Shown here: in pieces, positions 49,549 through 58,138 of the stretch
How the letters are laid out: each line of letters starts with the position of its first letter
Position numbering within the stretch: position 1 is the first letter of the stretch
Assembly (NCBI RefSeq): GCF_009498275.1
Contig: NZ_CP045643.1
Location: forward strand, 1,612,001-1,676,000
Origin: Streptomyces fagopyri
GTDB lineage: Bacteria > Actinomycetota > Actinomycetes > Streptomycetales > Streptomycetaceae
DNA: 64,000 nucleotides
Direction: 5' to 3'
The notes under the pieces: generated by a model
What the model was told of the DNA's origin: nothing
The model's database searches: none
What the model saw: the letters and a program-made list of their open reading frames with translations, nothing else
Made by a program: the position numbers and the translations under genes

Positions 49549-50022
49549 CTAGGCCCGGTCCTTCGCCTCGTCCACGGGCAGGTGGTGCCCGGCCCGGCCG
49601 GCGAAGCGGTCGCCGTTCCGGTCAGGTCCGGCCCCCGCGCCCGGCTCCCCCTCCGTCTCCCAAGAGGTGGCTGGACGGTCCTGATCGCGACGGTGGTCGT
49701 GGCCCTCGGGGCGTCGCGCCAGGGCCGCGACGCGTACGGTGACCTCGTCGGCGGACACGGCGCGCAGGTCGACGAGCACGTCCTCCAGAGCCTCCAGCCA
49801 GAGGAGGTGGTAGTCGTAGCGTTCCTCGCCCGTCGACGCGTCCTCCCAGGCGGCGATCCGGGCGATCAGCGCGGCCCGGAACCGCGGCCAGGTGAACGCG
49901 CCCGCTTCGTACAGGCTGACGGCCATGCCGAAGGCGCGGCTCTCCCACGGCTCGCCGAACACCAACTCGCCGCTGGAGCGGGGCGGTGCGCCCGGGCCCT
50001 CGACGCCCAGCGGCGCGCTCAC
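49549..50022 (-). CDS. Nitrile hydratase accessory (beta-like activator) protein
   Basis: This 157-residue protein matches the nitrile hydratase activator/beta N-terminal type ([58 protein letters not shown]). In cobalt enzymes the activator mediates alpha-subunit exchange that delivers the metal. The last ~50 residues are a Pro/Gly/Arg-rich tail. The GTG start at 50022 overlaps the alpha stop (GTGA). Because alpha is broken and no beta gene is present, this gene is probably a leftover of a decayed operon, though its own frame is intact. Confidence 0.78.
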   Translation of the reverse strand: MSAPLGVEGPGAPPRSSGELVFGEPWESRAFGMAVSLYEAGAFTWPRFRAALIARIAAWEDASTGEERYDYHLLWLEALEDVLVDLRAVSADEVTVRVAALARRPEGHDHRRDQDRPATSWETEGEPGAGAGPDRNGDRFAGRAGHHLPVDEAKDRA

Positions 50023-50620
50023 GGGCCGTCGACCTTCGCCACGCCCACCATCGCGTCCCTCGTCACCAGCGGCACGAGTTCCTCCTCGGACAAGCGCTCG
50101 GTGCCGGGCGGGCGTTGGGGCAGTACCAGCCAGCGCACCTCGCTCGTGGAATCACGTACGGTGATCCGCACGTCGTCGGGGAGGTCGAGTCCCATCTCGG
50201 CAAGCACCGTACGCGGCTCCCGGACGATCCTCGCGCGGTACGCGGGGTCTTTGTACCGGCTCGGCGGCAGGCCGAGCACCGGCCACGGGTAGCACGAACA
50301 CAGCGTGCAGACCACCACGTTGTAGGTGGTCGCGGTGTTCTCCACGACGACGATGTGCTCTCCCTGCTGCCCCGAGAAGCCCAGTTCCCCGGAGTAGCGG
50401 CGGTGCCGTCGTCGAGCAGCCGCCGCCGCTACTCCGGGTCGGTCCACGCCTTCGCGACGACCTTGGCCCCGTTGAGCGGGCTCACGCCGGCCTCGTAGGT
50501 GGTGATGATGCCGTCCATCATCTTCGGGTCGATCAGGCCCCGTTCGGTGAGGAGTTGTTCGAGCGCCCAGGAAGTCCGGATCGGCCGGAGGCCGGACCGG
50601 GAGTGTCCGGCGGGCCGCAC
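50019..50620 (-). pseudogene. Nitrile hydratase alpha subunit, amber stop plus frameshift
   Basis: The N-terminal part ([34 protein letters not shown]) ends at a TAG (50431-50429) where Tyr would be expected. About 12 codons later the rest continues in another frame ([20 protein letters not shown], then the metal cluster [17 protein letters not shown]). CTLCSC is the cobalt-type centre. Both lesions fall in a perfect 16-bp inverted repeat (50388-50403 with 50423-50438). The N-terminus (GTG 50620) is approximate, and no beta-subunit gene is found beside it. Confidence 0.85.
50388..50438. repeat. Perfect 16-bp inverted repeat inside the nitrile hydratase alpha pseudogene
   Basis: CCCGGAGTAGCGGCGG (50388-50403) and CCGCCGCTACTCCGGG (50423-50438) are exact complements separated by 19 bases. 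One arm contains the amber codon; the other covers the frameshift. Such symmetry within a coding region suggests a template-switch mutation. Confidence 0.85.
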
Positions 50621-50739
50621 ACGCCGTGGGACCGCCGCCCTTCTGGATGCCCGTGACGACGGCGTGCGCGACCGGGGCCGCGAGGGGATGAGTACGCCTC
50701 ACCGCATTCCGCCGTCCGACGCGGGAGCGCCCGCGCCCG

Positions 50740-51165
50740 TCACGGGTTGCCGGGGGCGTTCTCCCGGTGGGCGGCGGCCGGGCGGAAGCACGCGGTCACG
50801 GTCTTGCCGTGCCGCTGGCACTTCATGCTCCAGTCGTCCGCCAGGGTGCTCACTATGCCCATTCCCCGTCCGGACGTCGCACCGGCCTCCGGGTCGCGGG
50901 GGCGGGGCAGGGTGGGGTCCTCGTCGTGGACGCTCACATGCAGGCAGTCACCGTCCCAGGTGAGGACGAGGTGGGCGTCGCTGCGGGCGTGGACGTGGGC
51001 GTTGGTGAGCAGTTCGGACACGCAGAGGACGACCGCGTCCGCCGTGTCGGGCTCTTCGGCGGACCATGGCAGGGACCTGAGATGGTCGCGTGTCCACTGC
51101 CGTCCGGTCCGCACGCCTCCCGACACCGCGAACGAGTGCGCCCAGCCCATGGCCTTGACTGCCAC
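50740..51165 (-). CDS. RsbW-like ATP-binding (HATPase) regulatory protein
   Basis: This 141-residue single-domain GHKL ATPase has the N-box [15 protein letters not shown], the G1 box VHDEDPTLP and the G2 box [20 protein letters not shown]. Stand-alone proteins like this act as anti-sigma factor/kinases for SigB-type sigma factors or as other partner-switch modules; Streptomyces has dozens. The GTG start at 51165 has GAAGG a few bases upstream. No sigma or anti-anti-sigma gene is adjacent, so the partner is unknown. Confidence 0.87.
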   Translation of the reverse strand: MAVKAMGWAHSFAVSGGVRTGRQWTRDHLRSLPWSAEEPDTADAVVLCVSELLTNAHVHARSDAHLVLTWDGDCLHVSVHDEDPTLPRPRDPEAGATSGRGMGIVSTLADDWSMKCQRHGKTVTACFRPAAAHRENAPGNP

Positions 51166-51405
51166 TGTGCCTTCACTCCCCTTGCCGTTGGCCGCTCAGA
51201 TCCGTACAGGAGCCGGGTACCCCGGGCCCGTGCGGACAGGCGCCCCGATCACGCGGGCCGGCCGTCCTCGACGACGACACGACGGCACCCCCGACACCGG
51301 CCTCGGCTGTCGTCGGCCGCTACCGCGACACCGTGCGCGCGATGCCGGGGCGAGCGGGGTGGCCGGAAGGACTCCGAGCCCACACGTTCCGGTTGTCCAC
51401 GCGGG

Positions 51406-52371
51406 TCAGCGCACTCGCCCTCGGGGCTTCAGCGGCCCCGGCGGCAGTTCGGGAGCGGCCAGCGGACCACCGTCGTAGCCCTTCACCTCGCCGAACCTCG
51501 ACCCGGACATCCAGTCCGAACGTGCTTGTGCGATGTCCTCGCCGGACCGCCCGATGAAGTTCCACCACATGATCAGCTCCTCCTCGAACGGCTCGCCGCC
51601 GAGGAGCATGAGGGACGCGTCCGACGCGGCGCGCAGGGGCAGTTCGGTGCGACCGCAGCCGAGGTAGAGCATCGAGCCCGGCAGCACCGGTACGCCGTCG
51701 ACGTGGGCCTCGCCCGACATGGACAGCACGGCGTACTCGAAGTCGGGCTCCAGCGGCAGGCGTACGTCGGCGCCGCTCGTCAGGGCCAGGTCGGCACCGA
51801 CGATGGGGCTGTACGTCGTGCCGGGCGAGGTCGTGCCGTCGACGGTGCCCAGGATGAGCGTGGCCTTGACGCCGGGTGCCGTGACGAGGGGCAGCTCGGC
51901 GTGGTGCTCGAAGTGCGGGTCCGTGTGCCGGTGGCTGTCCGGGAGGGCGACCCACAGCTGCGCTCCATGCAGGAAGCGGGCGTGCGACTCGGGGCTCTCC
52001 TCGGAGTGGCTGATGGCGCGGCCGGAGGTCATGAGGCCCAGTTCCCGCGGGCGGATCGTCTGCAGGCTGCCCGTGGAGTCGCGGTGCAGCACCTCGCCCT
52101 CGTGCAGCCAGCTGACGGTCTGCAGTCCCATGTGCGGGTGCGGCGGGACCTGCATGCCCGGCTCGTCGGCGATGTCGTCGGGACCGTAGTGATCGACGAA
52201 GCACCACGCGCCGATCATGCGGCGGCCAAGGTTGGGCAGCAGGCGCCTGACTTCGGTGGACTCGCCGAGCTTGACCCGGCGGGGACTGAGGAGTTCACGC
52301 ACCGGCTCGGCCACCACGAACCCGCGGCCACCGCACAGGGCGGGAACTGCGTCGCGATCAAGATTGCTCAT
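51406..52371 (-). CDS. Pirin family protein
   Basis: This 321-residue bicupin has the metal-binding N-terminal motif MQVPPHPHMGLQTVSWLHEG with further His and Glu (AISHSEESPE) and the C-terminal pirin domain ending NFIGRSGEDIAQARSDW. Pirins are iron-binding and either have quercetinase activity or act as redox-sensitive regulators. ATG at 52371 is preferred; no good ribosome site is visible, so the message may be leaderless. It is divergent from a MarR gene, and the shared 205-bp region carries two MarR-type repeats. Confidence 0.9.
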   Translation of the reverse strand: MSNLDRDAVPALCGGRGFVVAEPVRELLSPRRVKLGESTEVRRLLPNLGRRMIGAWCFVDHYGPDDIADEPGMQVPPHPHMGLQTVSWLHEGEVLHRDSTGSLQTIRPRELGLMTSGRAISHSEESPESHARFLHGAQLWVALPDSHRHTDPHFEHHAELPLVTAPGVKATLILGTVDGTTSPGTTYSPIVGADLALTSGADVRLPLEPDFEYAVLSMSGEAHVDGVPVLPGSMLYLGCGRTELPLRAASDASLMLLGGEPFEEELIMWWNFIGRSGEDIAQARSDWMSGSRFGEVKGYDGGPLAAPELPPGPLKPRGRVR

Positions 52372-52480
52372 GGCGCACAACCTAGCCCCGTCGAGGACCG
52401 TCCGTCAGGTCATCGTCCCCCCGGCGGGACGGGGGCGTGGCTCAGAACCGACGCGGGCGCCCGGACGGTCCCGGGACCAC

Positions 52481-52512
52481 GGGCGGAGCGGACTACGGGC
52501 GGAGCGGACTAC
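52481..52512. repeat. Two tandem 16-bp repeats
   Basis: GGGCGGAGCGGACTAC occurs at 52481-52496 and again at 52497-52512, between the pirin and MarR genes. Possibly regulatory, possibly a slippage product. Confidence 0.75.
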
Positions 52513-52538
52513 GGCGTCGGTCCGATCTCCCCGAAAAC

Positions 52539-52569
52539 AGTAGCCATGTACATAGTAGCCATGTACGGT
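52539..52569 (+). promoter_or_regulatory. Direct repeats of AGTAGCCATGTAC, candidate MarR operator
   Basis: AGTAGCCATGTAC occurs at 52539-52551 and 52554-52566, 15 bases apart. GTACAT (52548-52553) and ATGTAC (52561-52566) also form an inverted pair. TACGGT at 52564-52569 could be a -10 element seven bases before the MarR ATG, making a leaderless transcript. Likely autoregulatory site. Confidence 0.55.
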
Positions 52570-52576
52570 TTTCTGC

Positions 52577-53041
52577 ATGAGTTCGGAATTCGAGCACGCG
52601 ACCCCCGGTTTCCTCGTCTGGCGCCTGTCGATGAAGTGGCGGGTGGCCGTCGACCGGGCGGTCGCGCCGCTGGGTCTGACCCACGCCCAGTACTCGCTGG
52701 TCGCGTCGCTGTACGGGATGCACCACGCCGGGCTGCGGCCGAGCCAGCGGCAGCTCGCCGACCACACCGGACTCGAACCGCTCTACGTCTCGAAACTGGC
52801 CCGCGCCCTGGAGATGGCCGGCATCGTCGACCGCACGCGCGATCCGGCCGATCCCCGGGCCGTCCGGCTGTCGCTCACACAGGACGGGCAGGCGGTCGCC
52901 CGCCGCGCGATCGGGGTGGTCCACGGGCTGCTCGATCAGCTGCTCGATCCCCTGGGTGGGCTCGACGGCGAGCGCACGCGCGCGTTCAGCGGCGAGCTGG
53001 CGGCCCTGCTCGGCGTATCGCTCGGCCCCCGCGCCGATTGA
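52577..53041 (+). CDS. MarR family transcriptional regulator
   Basis: This 154-residue protein has the MarR fold (GLTHAQYSLVASLYGMHHAG, RQLADHTGLEPLYVSKLARA, wing TRDPADPRAVRLSLT). ATG at 52577 lies 10 bases after a duplicated 13-bp element, with no Shine-Dalgarno, so leaderless initiation is likely. It precedes another winged-helix gene (53149) by 107 bp and is divergent from pirin. A role in redox- or phenolic-compound-responsive control of those neighbours is plausible but inferred. Confidence 0.88.
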   Translation: MSSEFEHATPGFLVWRLSMKWRVAVDRAVAPLGLTHAQYSLVASLYGMHHAGLRPSQRQLADHTGLEPLYVSKLARALEMAGIVDRTRDPADPRAVRLSLTQDGQAVARRAIGVVHGLLDQLLDPLGGLDGERTRAFSGELAALLGVSLGPRAD

Positions 53042-53148
53042 TCCGCCGGCTCCGACGCCGGCCCGACGGGTTCCCGCCACACGCCTTCCGATCAGGCACC
53101 CACCGCCCAGAGACATTCCGATCAGCAACGTTCTGACGAGGAGTAGTC

Positions 53149-53601
53149 ATGACCGTCACCACTCCCCCGGTCAACGGGCAGGTCATAGGCCTGGCCCACT
53201 ACGCGAGCCGCGCGGTTCTGGAGACCGTGCTGGCCCGCACCGGGACCACCTTCAACCAGTCAGTGGCCCTGCGCGCCGTCTCGGACGCGGGTGGAACCGT
53301 CACGCGTGCCCAGCTCGTGGCCCGCTTGACGGAGGCACTGAAGATCGAGGAAGCGGCGGCCCGCGGGACCGTCGACGAGATGACGGCTCTCGGACTGCTG
53401 GCCGAGCCCGCCGCCGGTCAGGTGGCGCTGACCGAGCACGGCGGCGAGCTGTTCGAGCGCATCCGCACCAAGGGGAGCGAGATCGCGGCCAGGCTCTACG
53501 CCGGCATCCCGGCCGAGGATCTGGCGACCGCGGGCCGGGTGCTGACCCTCGTCACGGAACGGGCCGACGCCGAGCTCGCGGAAGCGCAGCGCGGGCGTTA
53601 G
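53149..53601 (+). CDS. MarR-like winged-helix protein
   Basis: This 150-residue protein is predicted to be mainly helical with a winged-helix core (FNQSVALRAVSDAGGTVTRA, LVARLTEALKIEEAAARGTV, VDEMTALGLLAEPAAGQVAL) and a C-terminal dimerisation helix (RVLTLVTERADAELAEA). It resembles MarR proteins but lacks the typical DPxDxR wing. ATG at 53149 follows GAGGAG. It probably shares a transcript with the MarR gene before it and may bind the same ligand or DNA. Confidence 0.75.
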   Translation: MTVTTPPVNGQVIGLAHYASRAVLETVLARTGTTFNQSVALRAVSDAGGTVTRAQLVARLTEALKIEEAAARGTVDEMTALGLLAEPAAGQVALTEHGGELFERIRTKGSEIAARLYAGIPAEDLATAGRVLTLVTERADAELAEAQRGR

Positions 53602-53610
53602 GCCACCGGG

Positions 53611-53653
<43 letters not shown>

Positions 53654-53751
53654 GGGACACGGGTATCGGACGCACGGAGGACCTCCCCCCACCCGCATTC
53701 GTGGAATATTCAACCAATCCGCTCCGTTGAGGCGCTCGAAGGAGGTCAGCA

Positions 53752-54099
53752 GTGGACATGGAGTACTACGACCACGGGACGGCCGCGGAGCGCTGGGAGC
53801 GGGCGCGGATGTTCTTCGACGCCAGGGACTACGCCGGGGCGGCGCGGGTCCTGGCCGGGCTGGTGGAGGAGGTGCCGGAGCAGGTCGGTCCCCGGCTGCT
53901 GCTGGCACGTGCGTACTACCACTCCGCCCAACTGCGCCGCGCCGAGACGGAGTTGCGCACGCTCGTGGAAATCGACCCGGTGGAGCACTACGCCCGGCTG
54001 ATGCTGGGACGCACGCTCCAGCGCCAGGGGCGCCAGGACGAGGCCGAGTCGCATCTGCGGATCGCCTCGGCCCTCGCGGGCGACTTCGAGCAGGTCTGA
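53752..54099 (+). CDS. Tetratricopeptide-repeat protein
   Basis: This 115-residue, all-helical protein has two to three TPR units (AAERWERARMFFDARDYAGA, AYYHSAQLRRAETELRTLVE, GRTLQRQGRQDEAESHLRIA). TPR proteins mediate protein contacts. GTG at 53752 has GGAGG six bases upstream; ATG 53758 would be too far from it. No domain suggests an enzymatic role. Monocistronic, followed by a strong hairpin. Confidence 0.82.
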   Translation: MDMEYYDHGTAAERWERARMFFDARDYAGAARVLAGLVEEVPEQVGPRLLLARAYYHSAQLRRAETELRTLVEIDPVEHYARLMLGRTLQRQGRQDEAESHLRIASALAGDFEQV

Positions 54100-54224
54100 T
54101 CACCGGCTGGGTGAACCCGGCGCCGGGGGCCCCTCTCCGCGCGGAGCACCTGGCCACGGGACGCTCCCGGAGTTGCTCGCGGGAGCGGCCCTCCGGCTGC
54201 CGGGGGAAAAGGCCGGTGCCTCAG

Positions 54225-54260
54225 CACGCGGGCCGGACACGGTGGTGTCCGGCCCGCGTG
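54225..54260. terminator. Strong terminator with a following 20-bp repeat
   Basis: CACGCGGGCCGGACAC (54225-54240) and its perfect complement (54245-54260) form a 16-bp stem with loop GGTG. Directly after it, a 20-bp unit GTGGTGTCCGGGCCCACGTC repeats (54261-54280 variant, 54281-54300, partial 54301-54312), reusing the stem sequence. Confidence 0.82.
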
Positions 54261-54435
54261 GTGATGTCCGGGCCCACGTCGTGGTGTCCGGGCCCACGTC
54301 GTGGTGTCCGGCCTCCGCGCCACGGGCTACCGGTCCCGTCACGGCACTCGGCGCCGGGGAGCCCCGGCCCTCGTCGCACCACCGCGGTCACAGTCACCCT
54401 CGCGCCACCCGGTCGATCCGTCACGGCCACACCCG

Positions 54436-55455
54436 TCACACCGCCCTCGGCTCCATCAACCGCCCCAGCACGTCGTCCAGACTGACCAGGCCGGTCAGGG
54501 TGCCCGACGCGTCGCGTACGACCGCGAGTGAGGCGCGTCGCAGACGGAGCTGTTCGACGGCGTGGGCGACCGTGTCGTGCGGAGCCAGTTCCGGTACGGG
54601 GCGGGCCAGTTCGCGGGCTGTCGCGGCGCGGCCCCGGGCGCGGGCGACCAAGGCGTCGCGGGCATGCACCGAGCCCAGGACGGTGTCGCCGTCCCGGACG
54701 AGCAGCCGGGTGCGGTCGCTGTCCGTCGCGACGGCGAGCACCGCGTCGACGGAGGCGTCCGCGGGCACCGAGGCGATGCGGTCGGCCGGCGTCTGGAACT
54801 CGCCGACCGGCTGCTGCGGTTCGGTCAGGGACCGGGTGAGCAGTACGGAGTCCTTCCTGCTGATCAGGCCGATCCGCTCCGACTCCTGGACGAGCTGGGT
54901 GAGTTGCTCGCGGTTGTGGACCGAGGTCAGTTCGTCGCGCGGGGTGACCCCGCAGAGCCGCACCAGCGCGTTGCTCATCCTGTTGAGCACCACGATCAGC
55001 GGGCGGACCATCCGGATCACCGCCCGGAAGGGCGGTGCGAGCAGCATCGCGGAGCGCTCGGGGTGCGCGATGGCCCAGGACTTGGGGGCCATCTCACCCA
55101 GCACCATGTGCAGGAAGACCACCACGAACATCGCGAGCGCGAAGGACACGCCGTAGCTCACCCCGGCGGGCAGGCCCAACCGGTGCAGCATCGGGTCCAG
55201 TTCGTGTGAGATCGCGGGCTTGGAGACCGAGCCCAGGCCCAGGGTGCACACGGTGATGCCGAGTTGGGCGCCCGCGAGCATCAACGACAGTTCACGCGTA
55301 CCCGCGAGCGCCGCCGCGGCCCCGCGCCGTCCGGCCGCCGCGGCCTGTTCCAGCCGGTGGCGCCTGGCGGCGACCAGCGCGAATTCGGCGGCCACGAAGA
55401 ACCCGCTGCCGATCAGCAGCAGGACGGTGACCAAGAGAGCCGTCCCGATGGTCAT
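54436..55455 (-). CDS. CNNM/CorC-type transporter with CBS domains, second of pair
   Basis: This 339-residue membrane protein has an N-terminal CNNM/DUF21 domain of three to four helices (LLIGSGFFVAAEFALVAARR, MLAGAQLGITVCTLGLGSVS, FLHMVLGEMAPKSWAIAHPE) and a CBS pair (TPADRIASVPADASVDAVLA, LVSLDDVLGRLM). CNNM/CorC proteins are linked to Mg2+ and Co2+ efflux and ion homeostasis. It lacks the CorC-HlyC C-terminal domain found in its partner. The ATG overlaps the stop of the larger gene upstream (ATGA), so the two probably form a heteromer. Confidence 0.9.
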   Translation of the reverse strand: MTIGTALLVTVLLLIGSGFFVAAEFALVAARRHRLEQAAAAGRRGAAAALAGTRELSLMLAGAQLGITVCTLGLGSVSKPAISHELDPMLHRLGLPAGVSYGVSFALAMFVVVFLHMVLGEMAPKSWAIAHPERSAMLLAPPFRAVIRMVRPLIVVLNRMSNALVRLCGVTPRDELTSVHNREQLTQLVQESERIGLISRKDSVLLTRSLTEPQQPVGEFQTPADRIASVPADASVDAVLAVATDSDRTRLLVRDGDTVLGSVHARDALVARARGRAATARELARPVPELAPHDTVAHAVEQLRLRRASLAVVRDASGTLTGLVSLDDVLGRLMEPRAV

Positions 55456-56786
55456 GCCCGCTCCTTCTCACGGTCCGTGACCGGCAGTCGCTCCAGGCGC
55501 ACCCGCTCCGGAACATGCCGGTCGAGGGCCTGTACGTCGACCGAGACGCGGCGCCCGTCGGACAGCTCGACCGTCACCCGGTCCCCCACCGCCGGAAAGC
55601 GGCCCAGCCGGTCCACGACGAGGCCCGCCACGGTGTCGTAGTCGTCCTCCTCGGGCAGGTCGAGGCCGGTGGCCTCGGCCACCTCGTCCAGCCGCCGGCC
55701 CGCGTCCACGAGCCAGCCCGCGCCGTCGGCGACCGCGATCTCCCTGACGGTGTCCGTCTCGTCCGCGATGTCTCCGACGAGCTCCTCGGCGATGTCCTCG
55801 TAGGTGACGACGCCCGCCACACCGCCGTGTTCGTCGAGGACGACGGCGAACTCGTCGTCGTGCGCGCGCATCTGCGTCACCGCGTCCGGCAACGGCAGTG
55901 TGTCCGGGAGCAGCAGCGGTCGCCTGCCGAGCGCGCCCGCCGTCGTCCGCGCGAGCCGGCCGGCCGGCAGCCGCATCAGTTCACGTACGCCGATGACCGC
56001 GGTGATGTCGTCCGGGTGGTCGCCCAGGACGGGGTGGTTCGAGTGTCCGTGCTCGGCGACCAGGAGGACGGCCTCCGCGGCTGTCGCGTCCCCGCGGACG
56101 AAGACGACGTCGGCGCGCGGCACCATGACCTCGTCGAGGATGCGGTCGGAGAACTCCAGCGTGCGGTCGAGGAGGTCCGCGGTCTCCCGGGGCAGTCGTC
56201 CGTGCTCGTGGGACTCACCGATGAGATGACCGAGCTCTTCGAGGGTCGCGCCGTGGCGCAGTTCCTCCACGGGCTCGACGCCGACCTTGCGCAGCAGTCC
56301 GCCGGCCGCGCCGTCGAAGAGGCGTACGACCGGGCCGACGATCCTGAGATAGGTGAGCGTCGAGTTCGCCAGGGACTTCGCGAGGCGCTCCGGGACGGCC
56401 AGGGCGAGGTTCTTGGGTGCCAGTTCGCCGAGCACCATCTGCAGCACGGTCGCCAGGACGAAGGCGAGGACGACCGAGATGCCGGTGACCGCGGCGTCCG
56501 GGAGGCCGGAACCCCGCAGGAGGGGCGTGAGCAGGGCCGATACGGACGGCTCGGCGAGGAAGCCCACGACCAGGCCGGTCACGGTGATGCCGAGCTGGGC
56601 GCCCGAGAGCATGAACGACAGCCGCTCCAGCACCTTCAGGGCGCGGGTGGCCCGCTCGTCGCCCGCCGCCGCCTCCCGTGCCAGCGCCAGGCGGTCGGCG
56701 GCCACGTACGCGAATTCCTGGGCGACGAAATAGCCGGTGCCGGCGGTCAGGACGAGGACGGCCAGGAGGCCCGGTACGGCACTCAT
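55452..56786 (-). CDS. CNNM/CorC-type transporter with CBS and CorC-HlyC domains
   Basis: This 444-residue protein combines a CNNM membrane domain (GTGYFVAQEFAYVAADRLAL, MLSGAQLGITVTGLVVGFLA, MVLGELAPKNLALAVPERLA) with a CBS pair (LDEVMVPRADVVFVRGDATA, VVLDEHGGVAGVVTYEDIAE) and a C-terminal CorC-HlyC domain to the end. It is the first gene of a coupled pair with 54436-55455. A likely Mg2+ or divalent-cation efflux component in the plasma membrane. A TACA-N4-TGTA element lies 174 bases upstream. Confidence 0.9.
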   Translation of the reverse strand: MSAVPGLLAVLVLTAGTGYFVAQEFAYVAADRLALAREAAAGDERATRALKVLERLSFMLSGAQLGITVTGLVVGFLAEPSVSALLTPLLRGSGLPDAAVTGISVVLAFVLATVLQMVLGELAPKNLALAVPERLAKSLANSTLTYLRIVGPVVRLFDGAAGGLLRKVGVEPVEELRHGATLEELGHLIGESHEHGRLPRETADLLDRTLEFSDRILDEVMVPRADVVFVRGDATAAEAVLLVAEHGHSNHPVLGDHPDDITAVIGVRELMRLPAGRLARTTAGALGRRPLLLPDTLPLPDAVTQMRAHDDEFAVVLDEHGGVAGVVTYEDIAEELVGDIADETDTVREIAVADGAGWLVDAGRRLDEVAEATGLDLPEEDDYDTVAGLVVDRLGRFPAVGDRVTVELSDGRRVSVDVQALDRHVPERVRLERLPVTDREKERA

Positions 56787-57154
56787 CGAACACCACCCCG
56801 CCGTGTGCCGCGATCAGGAGAGATCGGGCGGGATGGTCCGGGACTGTGCCCCGGGGGGTCCGTCGGTCTGGCGGACACGGAAGCGCTCCTTCGCGTCGGG
56901 TGTGTGTCCTGGAGAACGATTCCGTTCGCGGACGGGTTCCCTGACCACCGCATTGTTTCTACACGGATGTAGGAGCCGGCACGGCGTGCCCGAGGGCTGT
57001 CCCGTAGTCCCCGGCGGGCGCACGACGACGGCTGCGGCACCTCGCCGTGTCGTCGGGGTCGCCCGGACAGACCCGGCACGAGGACGCCCCTCCGCCTCGC
57101 GACGCACCGCTTCCGACGCCGCGCGCCGATCCACCGGGGATCACGGGACAACCG
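56787..57154. other. Spacer upstream of the CNNM pair with a BlaI-like box
   Basis: No gene recognised. CTACA (56959-56963) and TGTAG (56968-56972) form a short palindrome around CGGA, similar to the TACA/TGTA half-sites of BlaI/MecI operators but with a wider spacer. It must also contain the promoter of the CNNM operon. Confidence 0.45.
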
Positions 57155-58132
57155 TCAGAGAGGCGTGGCCGCGTACAGGATCAGGAACATGGTCACCGCC
57201 GAGTTCGCGGAGGACATCGCGGAGACCAGCGTGCCGACCGCGGCGCCCCAGGCGGCCAGCCCCACCGAGGTGAACACCGACGGCCAGCTGCGGGCCACGG
57301 GCGCGGGACCCAGCAGGGCGGCGACCCTGCGCGGCACGGGACCCGCGGACGGAAACCCCGGGGACCGCGGGAACGCCGCGAACCCCGGAAATCCCGAGGT
57401 GCCGACGGAAGCGGGCGTCGCGTCCGCGCCGGACAGCAGGGCGGCCTTGCCGATCGCCCGCGCCACCACCGTGCGGCTTCCCACCGACCGTGCCGCGTCC
57501 TCGTCCGCCCAGCGCTCCGTGGTGTAGGTGACGGCCGTACGCAGCGGGCCCAGGAAGGGGTTGGCGCGTGCCGCGAGTCGTACGGCGAGCAGATACCGGT
57601 GGTGGCGGGCGGTCAGGTGGGCCCGCTCGTGCGCGAAGAGGGCGCGGCGCTCGGGCGGGACCAGGCCCCGCAGCAGGCCGGTGGTGACCACGACCCGGTC
57701 ACGAGGTCTGCCGGGCAGGGCGTAGGCGTAGGGCTTCTCCTCGGGGAGCACGACCACCGACGGGGCGGGCAGTCCGGTGAGGGCCCGGCGGGCGCCGCGG
57801 GCGATCCGGTGGTGCCGCCACAGGGTCCGCGCGCAGACCGCGAGGACGAGCACCAGGGCCGGGATCGCCGCCTTGCCCGCGATCTCGTCGTACGGCACGG
57901 CCGCGCGCACCTCGGGGTCCGACCAGCCGTCCGGCAGCGGGTTGCCGGGCAGTTGCGCGGTTCCGACGACCATCAGCAGGGCCAGGCAGAGCGTGCTGCA
58001 CACGGCCATGACGGTGGCGAAGGCCGTCAGCAGGCGGGTGGCCGTGCGCGGGTGCAGATGCAGTTCGGCGAGGCGTGCGACCGGCCAGGCGCTGAGCGGC
58101 AGGACCAGCGGCAGAAAGACGAAGACCCCCAT
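57155..58132 (-). CDS. M56 family (BlaR1-like) membrane metallopeptidase
   Basis: This 325-residue protein has about four membrane segments and the zinc motif HERAH (ALFAHERAHLTARHHRYLLA) with a third ligand region in TERWADEDAARS. BlaR1-type M56 proteases relay an outside signal by cleaving a BlaI-type repressor. No extracellular beta-lactam sensor domain is present, so the signal is unknown. The start is six bases after the BlaI-like gene stop, so the pair is an operon of typical actinobacterial BlaI-M56 type. Confidence 0.9.
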   Translation of the reverse strand: MGVFVFLPLVLPLSAWPVARLAELHLHPRTATRLLTAFATVMAVCSTLCLALLMVVGTAQLPGNPLPDGWSDPEVRAAVPYDEIAGKAAIPALVLVLAVCARTLWRHHRIARGARRALTGLPAPSVVVLPEEKPYAYALPGRPRDRVVVTTGLLRGLVPPERRALFAHERAHLTARHHRYLLAVRLAARANPFLGPLRTAVTYTTERWADEDAARSVGSRTVVARAIGKAALLSGADATPASVGTSGFPGFAAFPRSPGFPSAGPVPRRVAALLGPAPVARSWPSVFTSVGLAAWGAAVGTLVSAMSSANSAVTMFLILYAATPL

Positions 58133-58138
58133 GAGACG

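Noticed and set aside
49549..50620. Functional nitrile hydratase operon
   Set aside because: The alpha gene carries a stop and a frameshift, and no beta-subunit gene lies on either side.
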